A DNA stretch of 64,000 nucleotides, taken from NCBI GenBank assembly GCA_030035585.1, contig CM057480.1, positions 6,627,001 to 6,691,000 on the forward strand, in the 5' to 3' direction. Positions within the stretch are counted from its first letter, which is position 1. Every line of letters starts with the position of its first letter. Below are positions 34,644-45,034 of the stretch, in pieces. This DNA comes from Dugong dugon. Taxonomy: Eukaryota; Chordata; Mammalia; Sirenia; Dugongidae. The position numbers and the translations under genes were made by a program. The notes beneath the pieces were generated by a model. That model saw nothing but the letters and a program-made list of their open reading frames with translations. It did no database searches and was not told where the DNA came from.

Positions 34644-34847
34644 AGGAGCCCTTGTGGCGCAGTGGTTAAGCACTCAGCTGCTAACCAAAAGGTCAGCGGT
34701 TCGAACCCTCCAGCTGCTCCATGGGTTAAAGATGTGGCAGCCTGCTTCCGTAAACATTTACAGCCTTGGAAACCCTGTGGGGCAGTTCTCCTCTGTCCTA
34801 GAGGGCTGCTATGTGTCAGAACCCACTGGAGGGCAGCACGTTTGGTT
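34644..34847 (+). repeat. AfroSINE, long form
   Basis: Complete, well preserved: GGAGCCCTTGTGGCGCAGTG, AAAGATGTGGCAGCCTGCTT and GGGCAGCACGTTTGGTT. Confidence 0.93.
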
Positions 34848-37827
34848 GTTCTGGCTTGGTCTACATTACATCCCCAAATAAAAGACTGCCGGCTCACTCC
34901 CAATTTCCATTTTCAAAGCGCTTAAGTCGTCCTGTCAGATGCTTGTTTAGCAGAAAAATCTAATAACGCAGAGTTTTATACAACAGCATTTTTATAGTTA
35001 TTCTAATTAGACAAAGAGTTTGAAAGAAGTTCCTGAAATTGGCTGGCATTTCAAGAAAAATATTTTTTTAACTGCAAAAGGTTAAAGCTAGAAGGAAACA
35101 GATGGTCAAACTTTCCAGAAGTAACAGCTAAAGGATACAGCTGTTGACAGACATTTGCAAAGGCATGGGGCTCTCACTCCCAGGGGGTCCTCAGAAACAC
35201 AGGGTGTCAAAGCCGCGAGGGGATGCAATGGCCTCAGTCTACAGGAACCACCTCGACCCACTTCATTCTCTTTTGTGTACGTGCACTGCTCTACTCCACA
35301 TAAGCCACGGTCTGCTGAATGTGGACAGAATTTGCTATCCTGGAGTCTTGGCATCGCAATCAAGAAGCGCTCTCTTCTTCCTGATCGAGCTCTCCCTCCC
35401 AATAAGCACATTGCTAACGTGTAATTACTGCAAGCTACAACTTATCAATAAAGACTACAGCTTCCTTAGGGCATTTGTGTGGAAAACTGTTTTTGAACAA
35501 TTTACAAGCGGCTGCCATTTTTGTGCTTACTGATCACTAAACTGGGATCATTATACAGATTTAAAAGAAGTCACTTGGTGGAAATTGATGAGCAGGTTAG
35601 AACTATCCGGGTTAGTAAAAAAGCTACATTAAGGAGAACAAAACTCAACACTGAGCAAACTCTGGACTAAATATGTATTTCCCAAACACTCAGATTTGGG
35701 TGAGAAATGAAACTCTGGAGGTGGGTCTCTCCACTTGGCTCCATCCCACCCCTGAAGTCATTGTGGGCAAACTTTATATTTGAAAAGGGGGGTGGGGGAG
35801 AAAACAGGAGATGGCAAGGAATGGAAGAGGGGGTAAAATCAAATGCTGGAATGTGTACTGTTTACAGAAAACCATTTCAGAGGTACACAGCCAGCTCTGC
35901 GCTCCCCTACCCCTCCCAGTTTTTCTGTTAACAAGCCAGGGTCTTGTCAGTCAAAACAAGTCAATCTGGTTTCAGTCAACTTGGTTTGTGCCTACAGACA
36001 AGATCTCAAAGGAAGAGGAGTATTTTAGTATTGTGCAAGCTCCAGGTCACATGGGTAAAGAGGAAAACTGGATCAAGCCTCCTCTTCCAAGTCCTAATGC
36101 TCAAAAGGTCAAGAAGGGATGCGGGAACAGTGTGGGGCGATGGGTGGCATCTTGCCCCTGTAGGCAACTAATTCTTTATCAGTATCTTTCTCTTGCTCTC
36201 TTCCAAAATAAGCAGGGATGGTAGAAGTCAGCCTTAGCGAGCAAAGCCTCTAACTCTTTGTTAGTGTTATGGAAGAGAAAACACTTACCTTGAAACCGCA
36301 TGCATGGTAGAATTCTTCTCAACCTTTTTGCTTAAGTGTCAGGAAGAATGACACCAAGAAACGGCCCTTTATTCTCTAAGAATGAATCCAGCTAAAACAA
36401 ACCCTGCCGTATGTGGAGAACTGGATGGATAAATGGCAAGATGAAGCAAATCACATGACTTTTAAGTGCGCACCGAAGGAAACAAAATTCGGGGAGGTGA
36501 GCTCAATTTGAGCGCTAGAGAAAAATGATCAAATAGCTGACGTGTTCTCTGGAATCAGAGGAAAATGTATACACCCTTTCTAACCCTGGTAAACCACTTC
36601 AACAACAAAGGCATTTTAACCATATCTCCTCCTCCTTTACAGCTTCCTGGATGAGCTAACTCCCCTAACTCCATATACGCACAATTATGACATTTTTAAA
36701 TTAAAACACACAAAAACTTGAAAAAGAAAGGTTTCAGCTCAAAAAATTTTACGTGTGAGGAGAAAGTTGCTTCCATTTTGAGCAGTGTTACAGGAAACCA
36801 GTTCATTTTAATGTCAGTTTTAGCCGCCTAGAATCTTAAAAAATAACTTTCTAAAAAATACTGCAATAAGTAGCTTGAATGGGAGGTAGAACTGGGATGA
36901 ACAAAGGCAGTATTACTCAATCTCCAAAGACTTAAGATTTCTCCACCTCAAATACAACTATTTAACTGAACCATGTGAATAACAAAGTCAAATGAAGAAC
37001 CAAAAGTCTAGGAGAACGTGCTCATTTTCTTCCCTCAAAATCCTGAGTTTTCCAAAACACGTATTCCTGGCATTGGAAATAATGTTGTAGACATAAAGTC
37101 TATGCAACCCAGAATCACTGTAGTTTACTTTTCTTTAGGAAGAAAACTTCAAATACTCACAAAAGGTTCCCTGGACATGCTAATACCCCAACAGCTTCAA
37201 ATTTTAGAACAGTTTATAACTTGGGGTTATGCCTGCAAGGCAACCCTCATCGGCAAGGTCTTGCCAAACTCGCCATGGCTCGCTTGCTTCCCCAGGGTCC
37301 AAGGAGATAAAGTCCATTCCTAGGCACTTTAATGAAAGGTCAGGCACATTCCTCAGCTCAAACGTGACTTTTTAAAAGCCCACAAACAGATTACATTCAA
37401 AGGCTGAGGAATCAAGACACCAGTAATGCATACTTCTCCTCCATATTTTTATCAAGAATTTTCTTAATTCAACAGACTTCAATCTACAAATATCTACCTA
37501 CTGAACTAGATTCAAAGCAGCAACATTTGTGATCATTTCCACGGTAACGGAAGTGTGGTTTTCTGGCCAATAGGGGTGTGAGAGACATGTGTTGACACAT
37601 ATCCACCTCATCCTGTAGAGTGTGCTGAAAATGAACTGTGGAGTGCAGAAATACTAAAATGCTCTTTTCCACTCATTTTTTCTCGTCCTTAAAAAATGAT
37701 TTTTGGTGTAGGTTTCTTTAATTTCCCAAGCACATGCATACAACTGAAAAATAAACATCCATGGCCTGGGTGTGCACACCTGAAAAGCTCAGACTCTGAA
37801 ACCCAGAAAAAAAAAATTTATCAGTTG
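34848..37827. other. Repeat-poor intronic block, 3 kb
   Basis: The longest stretch in intron 1 without a recognisable transposon, 4-7 kb from exon 1. Frames such as 35811-36224 (+) and 35144-35533 (+) have no domain. AT-rich with no CpG cluster. A candidate for intronic regulatory elements, from lack of insertions only. Confidence 0.5.
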
Positions 37828-37849
37828 CTGTACAACCCCCATAAAGCTG

Positions 37850-38003
37850 AAAGGCTGGCAGTTCAAACCCATCCAGCAGATCCTCAGAAGACAGATTCAG
37901 TGATCTGCTTCCGAGAGGTCACAGCCTTGGAAACCCTACGGAGCAGTCCTACTCTGCACACATGAGGTCGCCCTGAGCTGGAATAGACTTGACGGTAACA
38001 GAC
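37850..38003 (+). repeat. AfroSINE-related SINE, head truncated
   Basis: GCTGAAAGGCTGGCAGTTCA, CTTCCGAGAGGTCACAGCC and CTGGAATAGACTTGACGG. Confidence 0.82.
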
Positions 38004-41000
38004 GACAATGTTAAGATCCAAGACAGGAATTCACTCCACAACCAACTGTAGGTGGCAAACTGCACTGCTCAACATGGTGGGGGGGTGTTCTCGGGGGGTG
38101 ACAGTGCTAACCCCAGAAGCTCAAAATTCGGGTCAAATCAGGTCAGAATCCTAGAACTTATCTTTTCGGACTTTCTTTTCTTTACCTGATACAGGATCTG
38201 CATATAAACTGCATCAGCACCTGCACCCCATTTTCCATCTGAGGAACAGGAAAATCCCACTCCCTGGCCTGCCTGAGAACAAGATTTCCGTCCTGGGCTG
38301 GCACGGGCTACAATGTTTCCCTCGGCTCAAAATGGCAACTGTGTCACCCTGGCTGGCTCCCCACCTGGCAGCCACCACTAGCGACAAGGCCTTTCCTGGG
38401 GAGAGGGACAGCTCAGACCCCCTAAGCTCCCCAGTAATTACAGAACAACACCACCCAGCTCTTAAGACACTGAACACAAAGCAGGGCACCGAAGGACGAC
38501 CATCCTAGGTGCCAAGAAAAAAAACATTTAAGGGCAAATCCTGAGCAGCTAGGGCAGCCGGCTGCTCAAGCCACTTGCAGCAGCCTGCCTAGCCTCAGTA
38601 CGCCCTAGCCTCTGACCGCAAAATGCAGAGTGAAGACCCCAAGGGCCATGAGGAGCCCGTGGGGAGTGGCGTGGCGGTCTGGGCCAGCCAGGCTCCCCCG
38701 GCTCCAGGCTGGCGGGCCGCAGCGCTGTCCTGCCCTTCTCCTGGGACCTGGGGGGGTGCAGCCCCGAAGCGCAGGCGGCCCCAGATTCCTGGCCCGCTGC
38801 CACCAGACCGCGGCTGACTCCAGGGCTTTCGGACTGACCACTGAAGCACAAACCTACCGAGAAACCCAGCCTTTTTTTTTTTTGTGAATGAGCCAAATCC
38901 GAAATAAGAGACTCGGAGCAAGCAAATCTTCTCATCACCTCGTTGGAAAACCCAACTCCCGACTTCAGAAATTTCAGAACTATTGTTACGTTTTAAACCA
39001 AGTGCTCAGGCACCATCTCAAGGGCTAATGGCGGGGAGCCATTTCCAGAGGGAACACAGTGTCTGCCAGCCCCACCACACCCCTGGCTGGCCAACTGCTG
39101 GAGGCACCTTCTCTAAAATGACAGAGGAAAAGCCGGGAACCTGGGCCTCCTCCCCAAGGTCAGGTGGCATGGGTCCCCATAAAGCAAGGGCGCCCTGAAT
39201 TATTTAATGGGGAGGCAACTCCGTGAAGCAGCATGTTCTTTAAATCGAGGTAGATCCTACTTAGAGTAAAACCCATCCATGTTCTGCGACCAGAATGCCA
39301 ATCAAACAGAGGGCATACCACACCCTCCAAAGTGCCCTTCCCAGTCAGAGGCATGGCTTTTTAAAAGGACAATAGTCTGAAACTGTAACACTCACTTCCT
39401 CCAAAGAAGAGGCAGTGAGCGTTTAGGCCATGAGTGGGAACTCCCTATGAACCTCACTACCTAGGGCTTTCTCGCCTGACACTTCAGCCCTCTGTTCACA
39501 ACGTTGGAGTCTGTTACTTTAAATCCAAATGTTCTGGCGCGGTGAATCCAGGAATGAAGAAAGAGATCTAAAAATGCATTTCCAAGAGATCTTTTTAAAA
39601 TGAGAAACTATGGGGAAGAGAATTTTGCTCGAAACTGGGCAAATGTGATGTTCTTAAAGGATATTTACTTTAGTAATGTACTACCTCAACACTGTAGCCA
39701 ACAACTTCAACTTACTATTGCACGCGTGTTAAAAACAGGGACTTTTCAGGGCATCCGGGTACCTCCCAGCGTGGGTACCCCTCACTTCATGCTCTCCCGC
39801 ACAATTTGCACGGCTCTATAATATAAAAAGTGAATAAACCTTTTACAAGTCTCGCAGCACTGAGCAACTACTGGGTTTTAGCCAAATATGAAAACATAAA
39901 TGGATCTTTAACTGTAAATACAGATAAAAATTGAGTGCTGGGGAAAATTTCCTCAACGCGCCTCCCAGGAGAGAAATTCTCGCGGGGTCTGGGCCCCCCT
40001 CTTACCCTCCTCCGCCCCCACTGGAACCTAATCTGCAAGTAAATTGGCTCCATTTTTTCGTTCCTAGGATTTGGGTCAGTATTCAGCTCATTCGTTTTTT
40101 CTGAGATGAAAGAACACGCTAGAAACACTCACCCATAAATACGAAAAAGAGTAAAATCAACCCATTCAAAGCTTTAAAACGAAGGAAGGGGATAACTGCC
40201 CCCAGCTTCATACCTAGGAGTTTAAAAAGGAGGCGCCCCCAAAAAATAAATAAATAAAAAAGAGGCGCCCACAAGGTCAGAATTTCAACTTTTTCCCAGT
40301 AGGAGAAGTCGGCTTAAGGCCATCAGGCAACAGCTCCACCCTCCACGCCAATTAACAGGTTACGCGTGGAAAGGATGCAGCGCTGTACAGCACGCCCACT
40401 CACACAGCCAGCAGCTCCCAGGAGGGTTTTTAAAGCTGCTAACGTCCTCCTCCAAGGCAACACTACAGCGATTACACACACAGGTCTACAGGCAGAAGTT
40501 GGCGAAGTTACTGACACCCCTCTCAAAATGCTTGGCCCCCTTACTCCCCAGAATTCGAGTGCGCGGAAGATGCTGTCCCATACCAACTCCCAAGTGGAGA
40601 GAAAGGAGTCACGTGGTGTGTGGAAAACGGGCAAGAAAGGTTTATTCGACAGACGAAAGAGCTAAATCAAGCCCAAAATTAGCTGCGGTGCAGCCCTCAA
40701 CCCCCTGCTCACCACCGAGTTCGAGCCGCGTGCAGTGATCTAGCTTTTCCCAAGGAGGTCAAGCCCCTGGGTGAGCCGGGTAGAGACATCTCTCAACCAG
40801 GGAAACCGGTTCCCGCAGGGATCGAAGCCGGGATAGGCGGGCGCGCCCGAGGGGCTCCCAGGCAGGAGAGGGCAATGGGCAAGGTCCCTGAGGCCGTTTC
40901 CATCTTGGGGCTGAGCCGTGGGACGGCGAGGCCGACCAGCGATCCCACCTAAGGGAGCTCAGGGGCCAGAAGACGCTTTTTATACACAGTGCGGGAAACT

Positions 41001-41399
41001 GAGACTACACGCAGCAGAGAAGAGCTAAAACCCGATGGGGGCCCCGTGGCCGGGGTTAAAGAGCCAGTTAAAGATGCACATGTGAACTCAATCTCTGTTA
41101 AGAATGATGAAAACATTTGGAAACCGACAGTGGTGACGGCTGCAAAACTTGGTGAACATATAGTTTGTACGTGGGAAAATAGCTGAAATGGTAAATGTTT
41201 TGTTACTACCCGATTAGCAAAAAAAAAATTCCAAATAAGCCCTCTCTTCCAACACAAGAAAGCAGACTCCCATGCTGCCCAAAAACAAAAAAATACAGCC
41301 CCTTCGCCATTCAGAAACCTCTCCGAAGAGCCGCCACACAAGTGCGCACGTGGAAACAAGGTCTCCACAGGCACACGCACCACACACATGCACAATCAT
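38004..41399. other. Repeat-free promoter-proximal intron
   Basis: 3.4 kb leading up to exon 1 with no young SINE. GC content rises in patches (38590-38830, 40800-40940). The frames at 38549-38938 (both strands) are open on opposing strands in GC-rich DNA and look like chance. Confidence 0.5.
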
Positions 41400-41965
41400 C
41401 CCTCCCTTCCCAGCTCATGCCTCACCCAAAAGCAAACAAACGAGAAAATTTTCTGGCGGGTACACACACGGAGGCCACGTCTACACAGACACACAACTTC
41501 CACCTCGTGTCCCACTTAACACAACACCACACACTTTGTCAAACAGAAACGACCAAGTGTGAAAAGACTCCCACGGTTCAGGAAGCGTGGGGGGGGGGGG
41601 TCCCCACACGCAGGGAGGTCAGGTCTACACACACACACCCTCATCTCTTCCCAGCTCATGCCTGACTGGAGACAACTACTGCCACATTTTGCCAGATGGA
41701 AACAAGTAAAAACCGAAAAGGGGCCCCCACGCTGTGGAACCCGTCGGGGCCCTCTAGCGCGAATGGACAGAGCGACCCGGACTAAACACACACACACGCT
41801 TTATTTCCCCAGTCGTGACTCATGATCTACTTGAAAACGATTGCCATATTTAGCCAGAGAAATAAAACCTGGGAGAAGAGGATCCCCTTCCCTCGCTTTC
41901 GGACCCACCGGGAGGCCCACCTGAAACAAGCACGCGGATGCCAAGTGTACACACACACACTCCCC
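41400..41965. repeat. Diverged tandem repeat, period about 155-160 bp
   Basis: At least three degraded units follow the exon 1 donor in intron 1. Anchors recur in order: a TTTGYCARAHRGAAA-like box at 41535, 41689 and 41849; a C-rich CCCACGCT-like box; an ACACACAC run (41622, 41787, 41949); and a CCCAGCTCATGCCT-like box (41410, 41650, weaker at 41808). Earlier partial units may reach back to about 41240. I do not recognise it as an interspersed repeat. Confidence 0.5.
41800..41805 (-). terminator. TRIM71: Candidate intronic poly(A) signal (AATAAA)
   Basis: On the transcribed strand AATAAA lies 205 bases after the exon 1 donor and is followed at once by a GT-repeat-rich stretch (41780-41799). 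The TAA in the hexamer is the stop codon of the frame that continues out of exon 1. Use of this signal is a hypothesis only. Confidence 0.3.
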
Positions 41966-42004
41966 CACCCCGCCCGGGCGCAGACCCCCGAAGGCGCCCC
42001 ACGC

Positions 42005-42010
42005 ACTCAC
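42005..42010 (-). other. TRIM71: TRIM71 exon 1 splice donor
   Basis: Read on the minus strand, exon 1 ends ...GAC GAC GAG followed by GTGAGTGCG, a near-consensus U1 donor. The junction falls between codons (phase 0), splitting B-box 2 between exons 1 and 2, as I recall for mammalian TRIM71. The frame stays open for 69 further codons into the intron, so the motif and homology set the exon end, not a stop codon. Confidence 0.93.
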
Positions 42011-42871
42011 CTCGTCGTCGTGGTGCTGACAGAAGCCGAGGCGCTCGGGAAACACCGACAGGATGGAGAAGGGCGAGCTGGGGAAAGGCGGCCCGAGCCC
42101 GAGCTGCTGCGCGGCGGCCGCGGCGGCCGGACCCGGCGGGCCACGCTCAATGTAGTGGTCCTTGGTAAGGCGCACGCGCTGATGCGCGCGGACGCAGTTG
42201 TCGCACAGGTGCTCCTGGCAGTCGAGGCAGCGCGACGAAGCTGCGTTGCCCTCATCGCACGAGCTACAGCCGTGAGGCCGGCGCAGCAACAGCGCCGACG
42301 GAGAGGCAGCTGAGCCGCCCGGCGCGGCGCGGGAAGGCGCGGGTGCCGGCGGCGCCTGCGGGAGTGGCGGCGCCGAAGCGGGCGCGCGCGGATGCGCGTG
42401 GTGCGGGTGGTGCCGGTGGTTGCTGTGGCCGCCCGCGCCCGCCGGTGCGCCGGCGCGCCCGTTGTTCTTGGGCGGCGGCTCGTCGGCCGTGGCCACTACG
42501 GCGTCCAGCAGGTTACTGAGTAGGAAGGCGGACGAGGGCAGCGCGTCCATGCCTGCAGCCTCGGCCAACACGACTTTCTGGTCGCAAACAGGGCAGCGCA
42601 GCTTGAGTGGCTCTCCCGGCGCGCCGCCGCCCGCCGCCGGCAGCCGGTGCGCCTCGAGGCACGGGCGGCAGAAGGCGTGCAAGCAGGGCAGGACGTGCAG
42701 GCGGCGCGCCGCTGCCCCGGGGCCCCCGCCGCCGCCGCAGTTCCCCGACGACGTGGATGTCTGCGAGGACGACGAAGACGCGGAGGAGCTGGAGGAGAGC
42801 GGCGCTGGCGAGCCGCACATCTCCTTGCACAGCAGGCAGATCTGGAAGTCGGTCTCGGGGAACGAAGCCAT
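42011..42871 (-). CDS. TRIM71: TRIM71 (LIN41) coding exon 1, partial gene
   Basis: First coding exon, 287 codons, starting at the first in-frame ATG (residues MASFPETDF) and ending at GAG before a GTGAGT donor. TRIM71 is a cytoplasmic TRIM-NHL protein: a RING-type E3 ubiquitin ligase that also binds hairpins in target mRNAs through its NHL repeats and represses them. It acts in stem cells, germ cells and neural progenitors and is the classic let-7 target. Visible here: RING zinc ligands C12, C15, C63, H65, C68, C71, C93 and C96, with a 47-residue Ser/Gly-rich insert after C15; a His/Pro/Ala-rich linker (about 130-190); B-box 1 with C202, C205, C215, C218, C223, C226, H230 and H239; an Ala run at 249-254; and the first B-box 2 ligands (C281, H283/H284) at the exon edge. 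The coiled coil, filamin and NHL domains (the rest of roughly 868 residues in human) lie in later exons outside the window. The frame is intact, so I infer a functional gene. Assignment rests on recognising the protein. Confidence 0.97.
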
Positions 42872-42887
42872 TTGCAACCCGGCCCGG

Positions 42888-42945
42888 AGGAGGGAGGAGA
42901 CCAGAGAGGAAGAGGAGGAGGAGGAGGCGAGAGCGGACGAGGTGG
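42888..42945 (-). other. Polypyrimidine-rich stretch just before the TRIM71 ATG
   Basis: On the transcribed strand this is a run of CTC/CCT triplets (GAG/GGA on the plus strand), probably in the 5'UTR. It keeps the TRIM71 frame open upstream and would read as a Ser-rich peptide, but no in-frame ATG lies in it. Confidence 0.5.
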
Positions 42946-42962
42946 GTGGGGGAGCCGCCGAC

Positions 42963-42980
42963 TCACTCAGAAAAATGCAT
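42963..42980 (-). other. Minimal upstream ORF (5 codons)
   Basis: ATG CAT TTT TCT GAG TGA, 92 bases before the main ATG and out of frame with it. Start context is weak (T at -3). A 5'UTR beginning above 42980 would contain it. Confidence 0.35.
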
Positions 42981-42983
42981 CGA

Positions 42984-43055
42984 TTAGGCCTGCAATCCGC
43001 GGCCGACACCAGAGCGGCCCGGCCCGCGCGTGGCCACCCCCGACGCTGCGGGCAT
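42984..43055 (-). other. Upstream ORF of 23 codons before the TRIM71 ATG
   Basis: ATG at 43055 runs 23 codons to TAA at 42984, in a different frame from TRIM71. The ATG overlaps the in-frame stop (TAA at 43057-43055) that closes the TRIM71 frame upstream. Its start context is weak (no purine at -3, C at +4). It matters only if transcription starts upstream of 43055. Confidence 0.3.
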
Positions 43056-43164
43056 TAAATGCCACTATCCAGAGGCGACACAGATTCCTCCCGGAGGACT
43101 TGGGGCCCGCGTACTTTCCTAAGTGATAGCGCCAGAACAAGTCCCGACACGCGGGGGGCGAGCG

Positions 43165-43173
43165 GGGGCGGGG
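43165..43173 (+). promoter_or_regulatory. GC box (Sp/KLF-type site)
   Basis: GGGGCGGGG about 300 bp upstream of the TRIM71 ATG inside the CpG island. It is a perfect Sp1-type core, but such sites are common in CpG islands and binding is not shown. Confidence 0.4.
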
Positions 43174-44334
43174 AGGTCAGAGAACTCCCTGGGAGCAGCT
43201 GGGCTTCGCTTCGCGCTCGCTGAGGGGAGTCCCCAAAACGAGAGTCTGCTGTGCAATCCCCGTCCCGGCGGGAGCAACAGAATTTGGTTCGACGAGTTAT
43301 TTGGTGTTTTTTTTTTTTTCTTTTTGTTTCCTTTAAACGGAATTAGTCTCTTCTTGAGAGGGGAAGGCGCCCCAAACTAGCAAAGGCGGGAGCGGCGCGT
43401 CGCCAATCTGGTGTCCCCCCGCGCGGCGCCTGCCGCCCCGCCGCATGACGCGGCGGCTAGGGGCTCTTGGGTGGCCCGGCGTACTGCGCTTGGGGCTTGC
43501 GCACCGCCGGGCGCGGCCTCCCCTGAAGGGCGAGCGGCCTGGCCAGCCGCAGCTGCAGCTCGTGGGGCCCGGCCGTGGCCGCACGCGTGCACTACGCACG
43601 CGCGTCCCACGCGCCTCGAGTCTCCCGCGCGCCCGCCCAGCTCCGCCGCCGCCGCGTTTAACACGCACGCGCGCCCCACGCGGCCGGGGCCCTGGCGTCC
43701 CCGCCTCACCCGGCCAGGCGCCTCCCGTGCGCTCCTTCCCTCCGGCTTAGCCGCGCCGTAGCGCGGGGCCGCAGGTCCCCGCGGGCCGCCTTGAATTATT
43801 CATCGGCAGGAAGATATTAGATGTACCCGCTCCGCGCGGGCCGTCGTGCAATGCTATCCGAGCTCCGCGTGCGCCGCGCGCCCCTCCTCCTTCTCCTCAA
43901 GTCCGTCCTCTCTGAAACCTTGGCAGCGAAGAGGGATCACATTTCCTTTGTCATCGGGCCATTTCGCCCTCGCCTTGGTCCCCCCTCCGATCCCGAGCCG
44001 CGGGGACGGAGCCTCCTCCCGGGCGCGCTGGAATCAGTGGAATCAGCAACGGCCCGGCGCGCCGAGCTCGGGAGCCGCGTGGCCAACGCAGCCGGCCAGC
44101 GCCCGCGTCATCTTCCTTCTGGAACGAGTCGCGGAGCGGGACTCGGGTGGCCCCGACCGCGCCGCGCCTACCGCCCTTCGCTCACGCGGTGCCCTGGCCT
44201 CCTGGGGCTTTAACAACACCCCCAATTCGGGCCGCGTGCATGCGCGCGCGCGCACCCCCTTTCTCTGCTTTGCCGCCTCTTCCTCCTTCGCCTCCTCCTC
44301 CTTCTCTTCTCAGTACGCCGATTATTGGGACTGA

Positions 44335-45034
44335 TCGGAATTCGGAATCCTTTTAATCTCCAAAGGAGCAAACTCACTTCCGCCGGAGTGCTGGGAGGGG
44401 GCTCGAGGGAGGGGAGGCGGGGGAGGGGGCGCCAGGCAAACAGGAAACATTAGCCCTCTCAGCACTGCTCGCTTTTGTGTGCTCCCTCCCTCCTCGCTCC
44501 AACCTCCTCCCTTCTCCTGGCCGCTAGGGAGATGACCGCCCCCGGGCTTCAGTGTGACGACCTTTGAAACCTTTCGAGCGAGGAGCCGAGAGTGACTCTT
44601 CCGTTTATTTAAAAAAAAAGAAAAGATTTCATTCTGAATCCTGGCTCAACAGAGGCTTATACCCTCTGCCCGGGAGATCTGGGTATTCTCCCCACCTTTC
44701 TCCTTTCTTTTCTTAAGGGCTCTGGATATCTGTGATCAACACACAAACACCACACAGTTGTGTGCAGAATTAAGCGAATCTAAATTCTGGATTGGCGGAG
44801 GGTCCCGTTTTGGCATTTTAATGGGGAGGAGGGCAGCTGTTCAGGGCGCGGAGACTGAGGTGACAGGCCTCTCGGCCATCTGGGTGGTGCCAGAGGCTGC
44901 TGGCTGCTCTGGGAAAGGAGCCTGCAGAAGGGGCCACTTAGCAGGATTGTGAGTATCTGGCCTGGAGGAGAACAGGCAGAACAATTTCCCCTGTCTAACG
45001 CTGTCGTGCTTTTAGTGACATCGTGGGTCCTATT
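44335..45034. other. Upstream edge of the promoter, nothing further recognised
   Basis: GC-rich to 44560, then ordinary composition. Upstream of TRIM71; no gene seen. Confidence 0.45.
44389..44432 (+). other. G-rich tract, potential G-quadruplex
   Basis: The plus strand carries GGGAGGGGG, GGGAGGGG, GGGGG and GGGGG runs separated by one to five bases, at the upstream edge of the CpG island. This meets the usual four-G-run rule with short loops. No function is shown. Confidence 0.5.

Larger units (their letters stand above)
1..42010 (-). other. TRIM71: TRIM71 intron 1 (5' part, runs off the window)
   Basis: Everything to the left of the exon 1 donor is inferred to be intron 1. No minus-strand open frame here resembles the rest of B-box 2, the coiled coil, the filamin domain or the NHL repeats, and the NHL exon should appear as an open frame of over 1 kb. 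Human TRIM71 also has a very long first intron (from memory). Content is mostly interspersed repeats with several repeat-poor blocks, listed separately. Confidence 0.8.
41990..44335. promoter_or_regulatory. TRIM71: CpG island over TRIM71 exon 1 and promoter
   Basis: A GC-rich stretch dense in CpG covers exon 1 and about 1.4 kb upstream, with the densest part around 43380-44240. CpGs drop off sharply on both sides. No TATA box is obvious just upstream of the coding start. Human and mouse TRIM71 also have a CpG-island promoter. I cannot place the transcription start from sequence alone. Confidence 0.9.

Noticed and set aside
1..42004. TRIM71 exons 2-4
   Set aside because: Searched for rest-of-B-box 2, coiled-coil, filamin and NHL-repeat peptides on the minus strand; none found.
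42872..43009. N-terminal extension of TRIM71 starting at a GTG
   Set aside because: The frame is open, but there is no ATG before MASFPE and the known protein begins there. Kept only as a hypothesis.
42420..43126. Long open frames antisense to TRIM71 exon 1 (212 and 159 codons, and others)
   Set aside because: They are shadows of a GC-rich coding exon with low-complexity Arg/Pro/Gly-rich products.
43333..44334. Overlapping 100-160 codon frames upstream of TRIM71
   Set aside because: GC-rich CpG-island DNA lacks stop codons by chance; both strands are open at once and no domain is visible.
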